DNA from: Gibbula magus
Taxonomy: Eukaryota > Mollusca > Gastropoda > Trochida > Trochidae
Direction of reading: 5' to 3'
DNA length: 64,000 nt
Assembly (NCBI GenBank): GCA_936450465.1
Contig: OW388296.1
Location: 17,588,526 to 17,652,525, forward strand
Shown: one piece after another, positions 49,040-63,017 of the stretch
Numbering within the stretch: position 1 is the stretch's first letter
How the letters are laid out: every line of letters begins with the position of its first letter
Translations under genes and position numbers: made by a program
The notes under the pieces: model-generated
Told to the model about the DNA's origin: nothing
The model's database searches: none
What the model saw: only the letters and a program-made list of their open reading frames with translations

Positions 49040-52000
49040 TCAGACTTTTGTTTTGACTCTCAGAATACCCTACTGTTGAACAAGCGTCCACTCGGTATTA
49101 CGTAACATGAGTATTCGGTCAACTTATTAAGGCCGACAGGTAATTAATTACCGGTACAATGCCTCTGACCCCTGTGAGACGAGAACGCCAATATATATAC
49201 AAATGTAGTAAGATTTCGATAGAGTGACCACATTAGCACTTACATGTTTCCGATCTGTGTGCATTACACTGCAAATTCATCTCCGATCAGATGACATTCT
49301 CGACCAGGAACTAATAGCGCTAGTTATTGAGAATGTAAATGTAACAAATGTAAATTATGTAACTTTGAGATAATGAATTTATTTTGTTACAACAGTTATA
49401 ATATGCCTAAGATTATCATGTAGGAATTGCTGACTTTTAAGAGATTGACTTTGGTGACTGGAAACTATTTATTGGCTTATGTACTTATATAATGAAGGAA
49501 ACATGTTTCTAAATCCATCCTAATGTGTGACGTCTTTGCCTTTCTCATAGGTTTAACACTTTCAACTGGACATCAAAGGCTGATTGTATCAATTATGTGC
49601 AAACCCATGGATATCACAACTAGGCTGATGGTGGTGCATTATATGTGAGACCCACAAAATCGTCACAGCTTTGACAGTTATTAACTAGTTATAGACCTCT
49701 CATGTGTATCAGATGCATACTGAAATATTGAATAAACATCACATATCATTATACATATTCCAAGCAAAAGACATGGAGTGATTTTGACAAATGAAGTAAC
49801 AAAATTAATTTAATGCGATAATCTAATGATTTTAACGGTCTTTAAGTGTGCTGTGTATTAGAAAGTCCCTGGTCTTACATAATGTGCATGAGAGGACGTC
49901 ACCCTTCACTGGCCATGGGAATTCGCTAGTTGATGAAATTACAGGTGGCGGGAATGAACATTAACTAATAATCATGTACCCACCCTCACTTAATTATTTG
50001 TGTATCTCCCACCAGACTATTAGGGGTGGCCAACATTCGTTCAAATGTTCTTATAGATCTAACGCACAGTATTATATAACATGCGATATTAGAAAGGCAG
50101 TAATAATAATAGTAACAATCATATATGATTATCGTATTGTGTTCTGTATAAATCAAACAGAAAACACATGCATAGGCTGTTGGAAAAAGTTATTTAGAAG
50201 CTCCAAATGTAAGGTTGTTATGTATGATGTCATTTAAAGGTGCATCAATTGTGTTTCATAAATTTTTATTTGGCTTTAATACAAATTCACTCAGCTTGCA
50301 TATTCATCCCCAGTCGCCAAACATGTCATAATTACTAGTTTCCAATTAAAAGTAACATCATTATGCATGTGCAGAAACTACACGTCCTATTTACATGCAC
50401 ATGCAGTAGTTATATGACTTGTCGAACATTTTTTATCAACCCAAGTTTGTTATTTTGTCTGGTTTAAATAAGATTCCAAAACTACGTTTGACTCATTGGC
50501 GCGAGCCAGACGAGGTGCATTGTCCGGTTTTCGATCAGAAATCGATACTTTTACCTTCATATTGTCAATATACTAAGTCGAGTATCATCAAAATGGTAGT
50601 TTTCAGAAACAGTTTGTACTTCTCGATAAAATAAGATAATTTACAACGTTTGTCATATTTGACCCCCCCCCCCCCCCCCCCTCCCCCAACAACACAATGG
50701 ATGTACTTTTAAACCGCTGCCTTTGAAATCTGTCAACTGCAACAGTGAAATTTTCACAGAAATATTGACATAATAAATAAAATATCTGTCAATTCTTGAC
50801 AAATAACATGTTCACTTCATCTCGGTATTGTATTATAACTTGAAAAGATAATGCTTTCAAATCATTTATTGCAATATGAATACGAAATACAAACGTGTAG
50901 CAAGCAATGTTTATGTAACTACATGGACATTTAGATATTATCACACTTCCAACAACCGTACCAAAATATTTGAAACATAATAAATGTTGTTAACCGTTAA
51001 ATATCATAAACAAAGTCATGACATCTGCCTGTCTATTTTACTTGAATCTCAAACTTGTAGCAAACCTATTAAACTATTACCACGCTGTATTAACGCTTAC
51101 ATTATGCAACATTGTCAACTTAAAATTAAAAACAAAAAACATGTAAATTGTTCATTAAGCTCTCAAATAAAATTTTAAATGAACCAGTATGTATGCTGTA
51201 CAGTACTGGAGTATCTAATTACCATCACTAGTCATCCTATGAGGAGCCAAGTCGCGCTCTTAACGAGCTAAATGGAATATGATATACTGGGTATACTGGG
51301 ATAAGTGTGTATTGCAAAGGGGCAGTTTGTTTGGGTATTACCATACACCAATTAACAAATACGTATATATTCGTATTGTCGCCAATACTGTTATTTCAAT
51401 CGGAGTATTTTGACACGTGTGTAGTTGACTCAGATATACACACACGTGGTCACTGGGATGTTCAGGAGATACGGTTCACTGACTTGATGGTTAAACACTC
51501 AGGAATTATTCTGAGATTTTAGAAAAGAGTGGTATATTCATTTTGGATTATTTTCATTTGAATGCAAACCGGAGAGTATAACGTGGAGAGTGGAAACGTC
51601 TGGTAAAAAACTGACTACATATCGATAAACTTAATATATATTTTTTTAGGGGAAGGACACTTGTGTGAAAAGGCTTTTCATACAAAATACCCGTCAAAAT
51701 CGTAAGATGTCTTTGATAATCCCTGTATCGTATTGAGAAAGCGGCCGAAATTGTAAACAAATGAAATTATTAAGAACTTAATATAGACTTTTCATGTACC
51801 CCCTTCACTGCTGTCAACAGACTAACAGTGAGTGGGTCATCTCAATATCTAAATTGGAGACTAATTGCAAGAGTTCGAATTAATTAAAATTTGTAGGGTA
51901 CTGGCGAATTTGAAAACGCCAAAAATGAGAACATTCTGAATTCATTACATCATTACATTTCTAAAAGTAAAACGTTTCGCTGATTATTGATACAAACGAA

Positions 52001-52290
52001 TAATGAATATATTAGATCAGTGTTCATAATATTTGCCAAGTAATCCCTTGTTCAAAAGAGGCAATGAAGTATTTTGACGCTAGGAACAACTGAGCACTAC
52101 CATACATGCAAGAATGTATATACGTATGTATGTTCTGTGCTATTCAATGATTAAAACCGCTCGAAATAGAATCAAACAAGTGAGGTAAGTAATGGACTGT
52201 TTTATTTTCGTAATTTACAACAATGGGTTAGTTGATCGAATAGACATGTTACGCAATACCACGGTACGCTCGTTACATAGACATGGTGTT
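49040..52290. other. Interior of the large element, nothing recognised
   Basis: No transposase, integrase or polymerase motifs were found in any frame; the longest frames are under 90 codons. A C-homopolymer of about 20 bp lies at 50661-50682. Near 49300-49345 a GCTATTAGTT-like hairpin resembles the end of the helicase-carrying element at 31.9 kb. Confidence 0.4.
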
Positions 52291-53217
52291 CTGATATACA
52301 CAAATGCACAGGTCTAATATATCATATATCTGTAACCTGCACTTGGTTGTGTATAAATCATCAGTCTCGATGACTGGTGTATTGTGGGCAACAGCGTAGT
52401 CAAAAAATCTAATACTTACTGTTTGAAACGCGCTCCTTAAGCCAGACCATAGTGTTTTCAAAATCTTATTAAACTCAAACTTCAACATCGCCAATAAATA
52501 TTTCAAAGTAAAACTATGTCACTAAAGTCAATCGTTTAGAAGTCAACAATTCACTAAACTCAAAATATATTCTCAAAGTCAATAAGTCACCACGTTAACA
52601 TATAATTAAAGATAAACTTTAAGTCAACCAATAGTTCCAAAGTCAACATGTCATCAAACTCGATATATCTTTTCAAAGTCAACATTTCACCAAAGTCAAT
52701 CAATATTTCCGTAGTCAACATTTCACCATCATTATAATATTTTCAAAGTCAACATTTCACCAAAGTGGCATCAATTCCAAAATCACCATTTCACCAAGCT
52801 CAATATATATAATCAAAGTCAACATTTCAAACTTCACCAAAGTGAATAAAATGGAATAAATATGGAATTAATATTTCATGATATAAGCATACTTCACCAA
52901 AGTCAATAAATTAACATAACATAATTAATGTAAGTCAACAATTCGCTTAACTCAAACTATCTTTTATAAGTTAACATTTCATCAAAATCAATGTGTGATC
53001 AAAGTCAATATTTCATAAAATTCAAAATATCTTTTTCAAAGTCAACATGTCACCCAAGTTAACATTTTATCAAAGTAACACTTTCACCAATTTCAATAAA
53101 TATTTCCAAAGTAAACATTTCAACAAACATTTTTTTTTCAAAGTCAACATTTCACAAACATTTTTTTTTCAAAGTCAACATTTCACAAACATTTTATGTT
53201 TGCCAAAGTCAACATTG

Positions 53218-53475
53218 GCCCATGGGAAATCCGCCCATGGGCAACCTGGCCCATGGGCGAAGTCTCGCCCATTGGCGAAATCTCGCCCATGGGAAAGTAA
53301 ATTTCCTTTGCATTGGGGGAGTTCACAAATACCTAAAATATGTTACTGCTAGACCCATTATTAAAAATTATAAAATAACTTTTGTGTAACTCAAATTTTA
53401 ACAACCTCTCGCCCATGGGCCGGCCCATGGGCAGGCCCATGGGCGAACTTTCCCATGGGCCTACCCATGGGCAAG
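53218..53475. repeat. CCCATGGG palindrome clusters, right TIR
   Basis: Nine intact CCCATGGG copies and one CCCATTGG in two groups, mirror image of 44849-45103. Between the groups is the near-identical TIR text TATGTTACTGCTAGACCCAT. Confidence 0.8.
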
Positions 53476-53643
53476 GGGGTCTGTATCTCACGTACGGTGC
53501 GGGGTAGAAAGTTGGAATTTTCGTCAATATCTTAGTTAAAGTATAAAAATAGGTTTTTGATAGAATTTGAACTTCTCACTTATGTTATTTACGTTGGTCA
53601 ATTATGGAATCTCGGGTTTCCATAATAAAATCGGGTCGCCTTG

Positions 53644-53754
53644 TATGAAATATTTGGCTTTTGATACTCTGTTCGACTCGTGTAAATGGATTCGTTCTGT
53701 CTGACACTAAGAATATAAAACGACGATTCTTAGATTTCTCTGACACTGATGTTT
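53644..53754 (-). pseudogene. Deaminase B, severed N-terminal piece of the main exon
   Basis: The acceptor TTTTCACAG precedes 53754, as in copy A at 36468. The peptide reads TSVSEKSKNRRFIFLVSDRT, then NPFTRVEQSIKSQIF, matching copy A with one or two changes, and then enters the transposon. Compared with A, five extra bases stand between this piece and the repeat frame, so even clean removal of the element with one GTAT left would not restore the frame. This supports a pseudogenised 5' end for copy B. Confidence 0.75.
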
Positions 53755-56700
53755 CTGTGAAAATTAAATTACAAATACATGTAGTAAATTTCATATATTG
53801 CACACTAAATGATGAAACATATATTTTCAAACAACTACATTTTGGGATGGTGTGGACGTAGTCAGTGAATTTTAGGTAAGTTATAGTTTAACACCCTGAA
53901 AAAGAAACTACGAGAAATTGTAATTTATGAGCTACATTCAATATTTCTTTTCATCAAACTCTGAGTGAGCGACTAGATAAGTTAGTATCTGTTTCATACC
54001 AGGTTGTTTAACGTAAATTAAAAAAATGAAACTTCGCCATCAGGTAATATCCTTGAGAGATGATCATGCCACTGCACAACCCTTACTAAGTCATTACTAT
54101 TAAGTCACATTTCAACAAACGATAATTTTACCTTTGTAAGTGTTTTAAACCAATTTAAATGCGAATTTTAAATTTCGGTGACATGCACCAATCAGTTAAT
54201 AGTTAATAAGTTAATAAAAGACAAACCGTAACTAGATCATAACTGAAAGACGTTGTCAACTCACCCGTACTTGCCTGGTGTAGGTAAGGTCAAGTTAACC
54301 TACCTCTGCCCAGTCTATGTTGACAGTGCACCAATATACCATACACGGTTATATTACCGGTACATTAGATATGTCAACACCTCTACCAGGCCTACCAAAG
54401 AAAAAAGCGAATTGCAACGGAAAGAATCGAAATGCACACATAAAGAAACTAATTTGCATCGTAAATAAGCGATACGGAATGAAAAGTCTCGAATCTGCAC
54501 ACAAATGAGACGATCAGCAATTAAAAATACACGAGGACGCAAATGAAAGACGCGAAGCGCAACACTGTGACTACGCATGCGCTGTCCAATTAAAACATGG
54601 CGGATGAAAGTTTGACCCCGTCGACTGGGAAGTTGAAATGCCTTTTCTGCTTCTTACATCTCATTTCATGATTTTTTATGAATTGAAGAAGGGTGGAAAT
54701 GGTTTACTAAAATGTTCATGAAATAAATAACCAGCCTTCATCACATCGGAGAAATGTCATGTTTTGCTTCGCTTTGGTTACTAAGCATGCGCAGTCACAG
54801 TGTTGCGCTTCGTGTCTTTCATTTCGCGTCCTCGTGTATTTATAATCGCTGATCATCTCATTTGTGTGCAGATTCGCGTCTTTTCATTCCGTATCGCTTA
54901 TTTACGATGCAAATTCGATTCTTTCTGTATGCATTTCGATTCTTTCCGTTGTAATTCGCTTTTTTCTTTGGGTAACCCTGTTCAACTAGCACCCCCGTGT
55001 CATATCTATAGTGTTATTCAAAGAATAGGTGTACTTTCTCTTTCCATTTAAGACACACATTCCACGGAAGTTATCAGTTTATCCTTTGGAAATCATTTAG
55101 TAAAACACACCTCTTTCGGTGTAGAACACACCTCTTTCCAGGTAGAACACATCCCTTTCCAGGTAGAACACGTCCCCTTCCAGATAAAGCTGGACGTGTT
55201 ATCTGGAGCGTGTTATTGACAACGTTGAGCGCACGTTGTATTATGATATTGTGCAACTTGGTTAAATGCAAAAAAAAAGTTTCCTGTTTCAAATTGCTTT
55301 CACGGACCCGATATGTACGTTGGTGATTGTTGTTTATGCTTCTGAATGCCCTTTCAAGATTTACGTGTTTGGTTCATAATAATCCGGAATATGTATGGCA
55401 GACCATCAGGACCTTCCATACACAGAGAGAGAGAGAGATAATCTTTATTTGCGTCGCACTTTCTGTACAAGTAACCCGTTATGTCGCAGCGAACTGCTAT
55501 CCACTGTTATGGCTATGGTGTGTTCAGATTTCTAATGTTCATTATAAAGACTACTTACTGTCGTAAGATATTCGTGAATGTTGACTAACTTGAGTGTATG
55601 CATATCATGTTCTGGAACGTCTGATTTCATTTCTGCATGTCAGTTCTTTTCTTATATTTCACACTCAAGGTCCTTGAATATGGTTTTGCGGATATGAATT
55701 ACATTTTCTGAAATGACATTATGATTGTTCCTATATGTGAGTGGCATTGGAATGTAATAGTTTTAGGATTAATCGGTATGATTAGTGTTTGTTACATATT
55801 ACGGGTGACTTATTAATATAGCTTTACCCAAGTACATGTAACTATTGTTAAGGGTTGTCCAAATGTTGATAAAAAAAAAGCTCCAGCATGTGGTGATGAA
55901 AACGTTAATGATGATATTTACAAACATTGGATGACTGTTAACAATTATAAAAACTGAAGAAGATGCGGTATTTGTGGTAGAAGACAGTAGTTAAGAGAAG
56001 GCCTCTCTACATTGCTGATGACGTTTACGATTATTATGAAAGCATATCTTTCTGGCTATCTGATTGGTCGAGAATCGGTCACATGATCATCAACTGAAAA
56101 GCGACTTTAACCGGAGTTCGAAAACTGACTTAAGTTACTAAAACCAGAGATACATGTAATGACATCGAACTGATACATTTCATGGCGTCATGATATTGTT
56201 CTCCTGTCGTCATTTGATTTCAGCCCTAAACACTTAAAATTAGAATAACCACCTTGACTGTGAATACTTCTCTTCTTGTTCTCCTTTTCCCTAGTAATTA
56301 CATAATATGGACTGTTGTATTAGGTCAATTTTTAATCCTATCCTTCTTCATCAATAGTATTCTCCGGTCTATAAGATCAGGGATTGACTTCGATCACCAG
56401 CGGTTTATTTTATTGATGTAATCAAGGATGTTAAATGATGCTAATTACTAAACTAATTAATGTATTGCTAATGATGTATGCGAGGTATGGTGGTTTGAAC
56501 TTCTATTTGCTACTGATGTGCCAATGTCGAGATAATATAGCATACCTCATCAGATAAGTTCAACAGTTGGGCTCAAATTTCACTTTATAGAAAGACATAC
56601 GATACAATAACACTTTATTAAACAAAACTGATATATCTATAAACAAATATGAAACACTTAAACAGCTTAATTTAACAAAATTAAATATATTCATTACCGA

Positions 56701-57060
56701 AAGAGCGATAAGAAAAGCATACTAACTAAAAATAATATAGTGGGTGGTAATATAGGGTTTTTACAAGTTTAATACTCTTTCGCAATATCATATAGAAATT
56801 AAAACACCGAGATATAATATGTAATAGTAAAAAATGTTAAATTGGATAATTGTAAGTACAGGTGTGGAGTTTATATTATGGAAAACACAAAAGGTAAACT
56901 TGAACAGTTTTTGCGCAAACACCCTTTTTACAACCAGTGAACGAATACAACTCAAACGCTGTTAAGTAAAGGGAAATAACTTGTAACGGATTAACGAGGA
57001 GCGGGATTCAACCAATAAACTTCTGGGTTCAGAAAGGCACAAAACAAATATCGCTTTTCT
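53755..57060. other. 5' flank of deaminase B, second half of the segmental duplication
   Basis: Collinear with 36469-38614 (see there), but carrying an extra foldback element (54395-54971) and lacking the (AT)n expansion. At 55118-55182 GTAGAACACACCTCTTTCCAG-like units are tripled, while copy A has a single, partly matching unit. No exon could be supported. Confidence 0.65.
54395..54971. mobile_element. Foldback element, arms of about 185 bp
   Basis: The left arm starts CCAAAGAAAAAAGCGAATTG and the right arm ends AATTCGCTTTTTTCTTTGG; inversion continues through CATAAAGAAACTAATTTGCA-like text to ACTGTGACTACGCATGCGC on the left and GCATGCGCAGTCACAGTG on the right, around a core of about 200 bp. 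It is absent from the paralogous flank of copy A (at about 37148), so it inserted after the duplication. The mirror-image frames (SFRIAYLRCK on both strands) are palindrome artefacts. Confidence 0.8.
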
Positions 57061-57245
57061 AGTTTTTGAAGACAGTCAAAGGTATTTTTGTAGTTTTGCT
57101 ACAGGTCGGGTCCAGCACGGACTCGTCCATTATTGTGTTGATTTGTTGATGTGAGATGATAGAAGGCTGCCAATATGAAGAGCACGACAGTTCCGGTGAC
57201 CACGATAGTCGTTCACCTGATTAGATATTTATAGTACCTTTCGTC

Positions 57246-58309
57246 TTATAAATATCGGTCGTATCCAAAGTAATTCCCAACGTTGTTCACATATCGATGT
57301 TGTTGGTGGTCTCGTCTGTAGGGGTTGTTTCGTTTTGCAGATTCCAAACCGTCGGCAATCGTTTCAGCGGACAATGCTGCAAAATTCAAGTTACCAAAAT
57401 AATACAGTACCATATTTTCCGCAAATATCGGTAAAATAGAGCATTCAGTTCACATTGGAGTCCTCACAATCATACAGGAATTCACAATGGTTCTACATCA
57501 TGTAGACTGATTGATTTCAGTAAGATCATTGCAGCTTCTCTTCAGAGATGCACATTTTCCCATTAAAGCTAACTGACTGAATATGTTGGTGGATAAATAA
57601 TATGTCATATCTCGATAGCATTCACTTCCAAGAAGTATGTGTAGTGAATGATTTTGAATTTGGTTATGAAATACTCACCGAAAACCTTTTCAAGCTTCTT
57701 CTTTGTGAAGGAATCATTTTTTTCTCGGTCATTTTTGTATTTTTGCCCAAAACCTTGGTCAGGCCTCGCTTTCATTCGTCCAATCAGCTCCAACCACGTC
57801 ACTTGAGAGAATGATTTCAGGACAACCCCCTCTTGTGCCAGTTGGTTCAAACCTTGAACATTTTTCCAATGCAGATATTTGTTCAAGTGATGGTTTACAT
57901 CAACTGGAGAATCTACCTGATGATATATTCTGTACAACCCAACGAAATGGATACTCGTCTCGATCCTGACTCCATTTTCTTTAAACATTCTGAATAGATC
58001 ACAGTAGGTTCTGGAACATTTTCCACAAGGACTATAATTTTGGAAGATTTCAATGTTCAGGTAACCATAGAAACCATTATCCTCCCACACTGTTCTCAGG
58101 AAGTGGACAATGTGCTCCTCAGCATGCCACTTCCGGTCACTGACGAACATCTCCTGGATTTGTCTCCCCTTACGTTTCACACACAGCAGCGCCACACCGC
58201 GGCCAGGCCTGTATATATCTGTTGTCCAGAACATGTCAAGAAAATCTTTATCCGATGAACTGTGATGGCGATGAGAGGATGACGGGATTTGTCGTGGATT
58301 TCTATTCAT
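57246..58309 (-). CDS. AID/APOBEC-like cytidine deaminase without repeats (copy C)
   Basis: Two exons: 58309-57679 (ATG, donor GTGAGT) and 57376-57246 (acceptor TTTTGCAG, stop TAA), phase 1, 253 residues. A short His/Ser-rich N-terminus (RHHSSS) is followed directly by the core: FLDMFWTTDI and GVALLCVKRKG strands, WHAEE with H62 and E64 (codons 58118-58126), IEIFQNYSPCGKC with C95 and C98 (58016-58030), SIHFVGLYRIY, and GLNQLAQEGVVLKSFSQVTW, which matches the alpha4-beta5 end of AID/APOBEC folds. All catalytic residues are present. The intron position just after the core is the same as in A and B, but the last exon differs: no EFGATRC tail; instead a basic, Tyr/Asn/His-rich end (NNPYRRDHQQHRYVNN). 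Upstream, an acceptor TTTGAAG at 58331 suggests a 5' exon. Probably intact; role inferred as for copy A. Confidence 0.85.
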
Positions 58310-58333
58310 TATTGAGTTAGACTTGCACTTCAA

Positions 58334-59735
58334 AGAAGAAAATCATGTTTAGTTATTTTCAATAGTTTATTGGAAAAATTAGGTTTTGTACAGATAATTG
58401 CATTGCCCAAATATTATATGATCAGAATTTTATTCAGTATTTTGATTTATTAAAACTAAAAACAATACAAACTGTTCTGCTGTTGGGGTTGGGTGGGGGT
58501 GTTGGCGTTCTTTTCGTGAAAAACAAAACAATGTCTATATAACCATGAGTAGGGTAGAAAAATTAAACGCACCATAACCGTAGAAAATGTCTACTTCACC
58601 ATTGACGTATAGTTCACTCAATGGTAGGCCTATACGCGATGGCATGTGTCCTTCACTAGGTGGTATAAACGATGATATTTGCCTAAAAGGATAGATTATA
58701 ATATCATAATCTCAACGAAATCATGTTTAATCAATTGAGACACCTCACTATGCTCGACAGATGATTCAAGGGAACTACATTATACAGGTGTTACACATGC
58801 GCAGTAGAAGACGATGATATCTCTATTGATCTATATCTTAAAGTTGATGATGATTAATGATAAAAATGTTGTTGTTGAACCGAGCTATGAACATATTTTA
58901 CCGAACAAAACTTAAAAAGAAACAATACACAGAGATCACAGGAGGTTTTATCGTCTTGATTTTTGTTAGTTCTTTTCCCTTTAATGTTGGATGATTCATG
59001 TCTTATCGGTTGCATTTACAATACGGATCTGTCAAAGGATTTTTTAAAGAACTATTAAAGTATGTTTATGGGCATGATCTATCGATGTGAACGCTGAAGA
59101 CAGGTTAGTTATTCCAGTTACCTCTATGAAAACTGTTTTAAAAATGAAAAAAAAAATTTCTCTATAATCATGGTATCGAAAAAAGAAGCAGACATGTATG
59201 CTTGCCTCTGTGTGTTGGTGGAAGGGGGTGACGGCAAACTCTAATGAAATCTCCTTTGACTCATTAGAGTTTGCCCCGACTCGGTGGAAGGGGCCATGAT
59301 GCAAATAATGTATACATGTAGGTATATATACATATATTTGTTGATAACAGATAGTGCAGTGGCTTAATTAGGTCCGATTTTCACATCGATCGTTACACGC
59401 CGGACTAAAGCATGACACTTTGCAACATGAAAGAATATGACTTGTTTCATAAGAAAAAATAGGGTGCCCGATTTTCAGACTCTCTTTTGACTTTTATACA
59501 CAGTTCATTTTAGGTGTCCGAAGGCGATGCAGACCGGAATAAACATGACTTGTAGTTGGTGAGTAGTACTTTGACGTTACATTATTTACTTCCTGTCATC
59601 CGCTGATTTTTACGTCAGTGCGATTTGAGTTTGAGAGAGGTGGTAGCTAGCAGATATAAATATATATTAGATTAGAAATTAATGTAAAAAATATACAATG
59701 TTACATTTTGATTCACACTATCTGCAATAGTACAC
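58334..59735. other. Intergenic DNA, nothing recognised
   Basis: 5' side of deaminase C. No promoter element or exon could be supported. Confidence 0.4.
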
Positions 59736-59739
59736 ATCC

Positions 59740-59900
59740 CTGTACTTTGTTACAGCCGAGTTCCTTGCGGGATTCGAACCCACGCCCTCAGAGTCAAGCT
59801 GTTGGGGCAGTCAGTGCTGGCGATTAGTGCCTGACTCTGAGGGTGTGGGTTCGAAAAAACCCCAATAATATGTACTATTGCAGATAGTGTGATCCATGAT
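59740..59900. repeat. Palindromic tRNA-derived SINE pieces
   Basis: GCGGGATTCGAACCCACGCC and GGGTGTGGGTTCGAA are inverted copies of a tRNA T-arm/B-box with the variable-arm text CCTGACTCTGAGGG. Flanks (ACACTATCTGCAATAGTACA and TGTACTATTGCAGATAGTGT) are also inverted. So two SINE copies lie head to head, or one was duplicated by inversion. Confidence 0.65.
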
Positions 59901-59941
59901 ATAACATTGTTACATAAGATATAGATTGAGTCACAATGCAT

Positions 59942-61100
59942 GTGATCACAGGCTCATTTTACTTAAAAGTTTGTTCTGAAGTCTGTCTTGTCAAATCTCT
60001 GGTAATAATGCGCCTCGTAATTAATATGGACCCCACCAATAGTAACCACTCCGTCATTAGTATACTGTCAACATATGATCACGTTAATAAAAGACCAAGA
60101 CATGTTCAACAGACGTGCCCTTTCAAGAAGTAAACGTTGCTAAAGCAAACCCCTAGGTACAACACATTGGCACTAGCACGTAGGTGGACATTTTAAAAAC
60201 CTGTGTCATGATATGTTTTGAACAATAAACATAAATGTAGTTCGACATGTCATTATGTTCACAAAAATTTCCAAAATATTAAACTTTAGATCACATACTC
60301 TGAAAAAATATTGAAGAAATAGAAAATGGTGCCCTTCTTTTAATCAAACATATTTAGTTGTTAAACGAAATTAATTACTTAATAAAGCTACTTTATAAAA
60401 ATTGGCCCTTGGTTGTGGTTGCGTAATGCGTTGTAAAGCATTTCATTACATAAACTATGTCTGTATTATAAACGTTTTAGTAATAATTCATTCATCAATT
60501 TATATTTCAAGCAAACAAAGTTAAATCTCAGTGCATTAAAAAGCTACATTGAATTAAACTATAAATAAATATATATAATTTCGATCTCGATAACGTTCAA
60601 TGTTAACAGTAAACTTATATCGTATATTTTTCCTTTTTCAAATATATACGGCAGTCAATTTCCAAATAAATAAAAGCATACCATACGAACATCAAATGTA
60701 CAAATACTTAATTGTTTTCCAACCAAACTGTATAAACTATATTAATCGTCATCATTAGAACTACTCAGTTTAATTTCACTTTCAGATTGAGTTCTGTGAA
60801 ACAAGTTTCTAAATCGAGTTGTTTACGTCACAGATTAGCGGTTGTCTGTTCAGTCACAACATGCAAGTGTTAAATGTACTCGAGAAATATACTAGTGAAA
60901 CAATTTAGATCGCGGTGTCATTTTATCATTTATCTCTGTTATGTTATCTGTAGAGGCAGTCCTTAGATAACGTTGAGAACATTGACACAATATATGCTAG
61001 TAAGACAATCATTTATTATCAATTAATGTCATAAACAAACTAAGAAATCATACATAACGGACACCCCAACTTATATTTAAACCAATGGTCCAAATCCTTT
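59942..61100. other. Intergenic DNA, nothing recognised
   Basis: AT-rich; no gene, RNA or repeat could be supported. Confidence 0.4.
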
Positions 61101-61104
61101 ACAT

Positions 61105-61397
61105 TGAACATAAAACCAATACTCCAGTCACATAAAACCAATACTCCAGTCACATAAAACCAATACTCCAGTCACATAAAACCAATACTCCAGTCACATA
61201 AAACCAATACTCCAGTCACATAAAACCAATACTCCAGTCACATAAAACCAATACTTCAGTCACATAAAACCAATACTCCAGTCACATTAAAACCAATACT
61301 CCAGTCACATAAAACCAATACTCCAGTCACATAAAACCGAATACTCCAGTCACATAAAACCAATACTCTAGTCACATAAAACCAATACTCTAGTCAC
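61105..61397. repeat. 22-bp minisatellite, about 13 copies
   Basis: Units AAAACCAATACTCCAGTCAC followed by AT, period 22 bp, with single-base variants (TTCAG, TCTAG, an extra A or G). Confidence 0.93.
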
Positions 61398-61399
61398 CC

Positions 61400-63015
61400 A
61401 AGCACTTTAGTTTGACTCTATCTGAATTTCCCAGAATATTTGAGAAGTAAATTATTTTTTTCCCTGTCAAATATTGTCTGATAACCGTTTCAAAAATTGG
61501 CAATCGTCTCTATCAAATACAACCACCTAATCTATTTTCAACAGAAAAAACCCACCACCTAACTGTCATACAATACCATCACATCTAGTATATAACTTAC
61601 TTTTGGAAGGTGACGACGCTTAACAATGTCATATAGTAATGAAATAAGAAACAATGGGTATGTGTACAGAAATGATTTTTCTTTACTATATATTACACAC
61701 TATAACTGATATTTATTTACAAGCATTAGGTAATATATTTCCTAAAATTAAAATTATTTACTTTAAACAATGAAGAGAACAGAACATAATACTCACAACT
61801 GGAATGTAGGTAGAGGTAAGTAGAGTGTCTCAGATACAAACGTAGATAATAACACTGAAAAGTATATGTCCTATGTTCGATGAATGAATCAGTATAGACC
61901 TATGACGCATTGGTTATATTTAGTTTTCTTTTTAACTAATACGAAACGGAAACTAGAATGCAAAGTTGGGCGATGATGTATGTCTCGTGTTGTGATTCTT
62001 AGAAACAACAGTTTGGACTATCGCCTTTACAATACAGGACATTGAACTAACTGTAATCATATAATGTAATGCTTTTAAACGTCTTCCATGAAGACGATAA
62101 AGAATTTTAACATTACAATGACGGGAACAGTAGGAAGGTTCCACACACTAAGTAAATCCATGAAAAATCATAAAAATTGGCCATAAGATCGATTGAATAC
62201 TGACTCTTACAAAGAACACGAAAACAGGTACCTCACCCTTGAAATCATTCTACTAGTTGATGGGGACGACAAAATGTTCATAATTTTCGTCACTGTCTTA
62301 CACACTAAGACAGTTTTAAAATCTGCAATATCTGTTCCTTTTTCATTTATCCCAATGTAAAGGGTATCAATTATGAAGACTGTATTAGTGATCAAGGGTT
62401 TTCCATGTTGATTCACAAAGTTTAAAAATAAAACGAATATGATACAATCATGATAATACACAGACTTTATTCATCTGCATGCGGCCCCTCCCTTAAAGTG
62501 TAAAAGGTTACTATGAGTAAACAAAGGAAGTCATATGTTGATGTCCTTATACCCCATGTAGCATTCTGGGAATAAAAGTAGTCCAGTCAAGACATGTGGA
62601 TGGTTGTCTCTCCCCACGGTTATCAGGGTCAACTAGGGAAAACTAAGTTGGTGATAACAGTATATATACGTGTATGGAGAAGTTTTGTCTAAATTCTTAG
62701 GAATTCTGGGAGGAAGGGAGGTTTGCTCATTCAAAACCCATTACAGTGACCCCACAATTTAAAGAACCAGGTAATTTAATATACAAATCAATATAATGAA
62801 AGAAAAAAGGGAGGTCATCATACTATTTTTAAAATTTAAAAAAACCCCAAACGAAATGGTAACTGTATAGTTCAAAGGGAGATAACTCCAAAGCTTCACT
62901 GAGTATTACTCCAATACGAATTTTCACTTGAAATAGATTAAAGCGAAGCATATTTTTTATTATCATGAAACAGAGTGTGTTTCAATTAATTATAATAAAA
63001 TAAAAGAATGATCCT
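61400..63015. other. Intergenic DNA, nothing recognised
   Basis: Downstream side of deaminase copy D. No gene could be supported. Confidence 0.4.
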
Positions 63016-63017
63016 TA

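Noticed and set aside
54354..55051. Similar frames on both strands (SFRIAYLRCK)
   Set aside because: Arms of a foldback element read from both sides.
59757..59860. tRNA gene
   Set aside because: B-box and variable-arm text are present, but no complete cloverleaf and the region is palindromic; SINE-derived.
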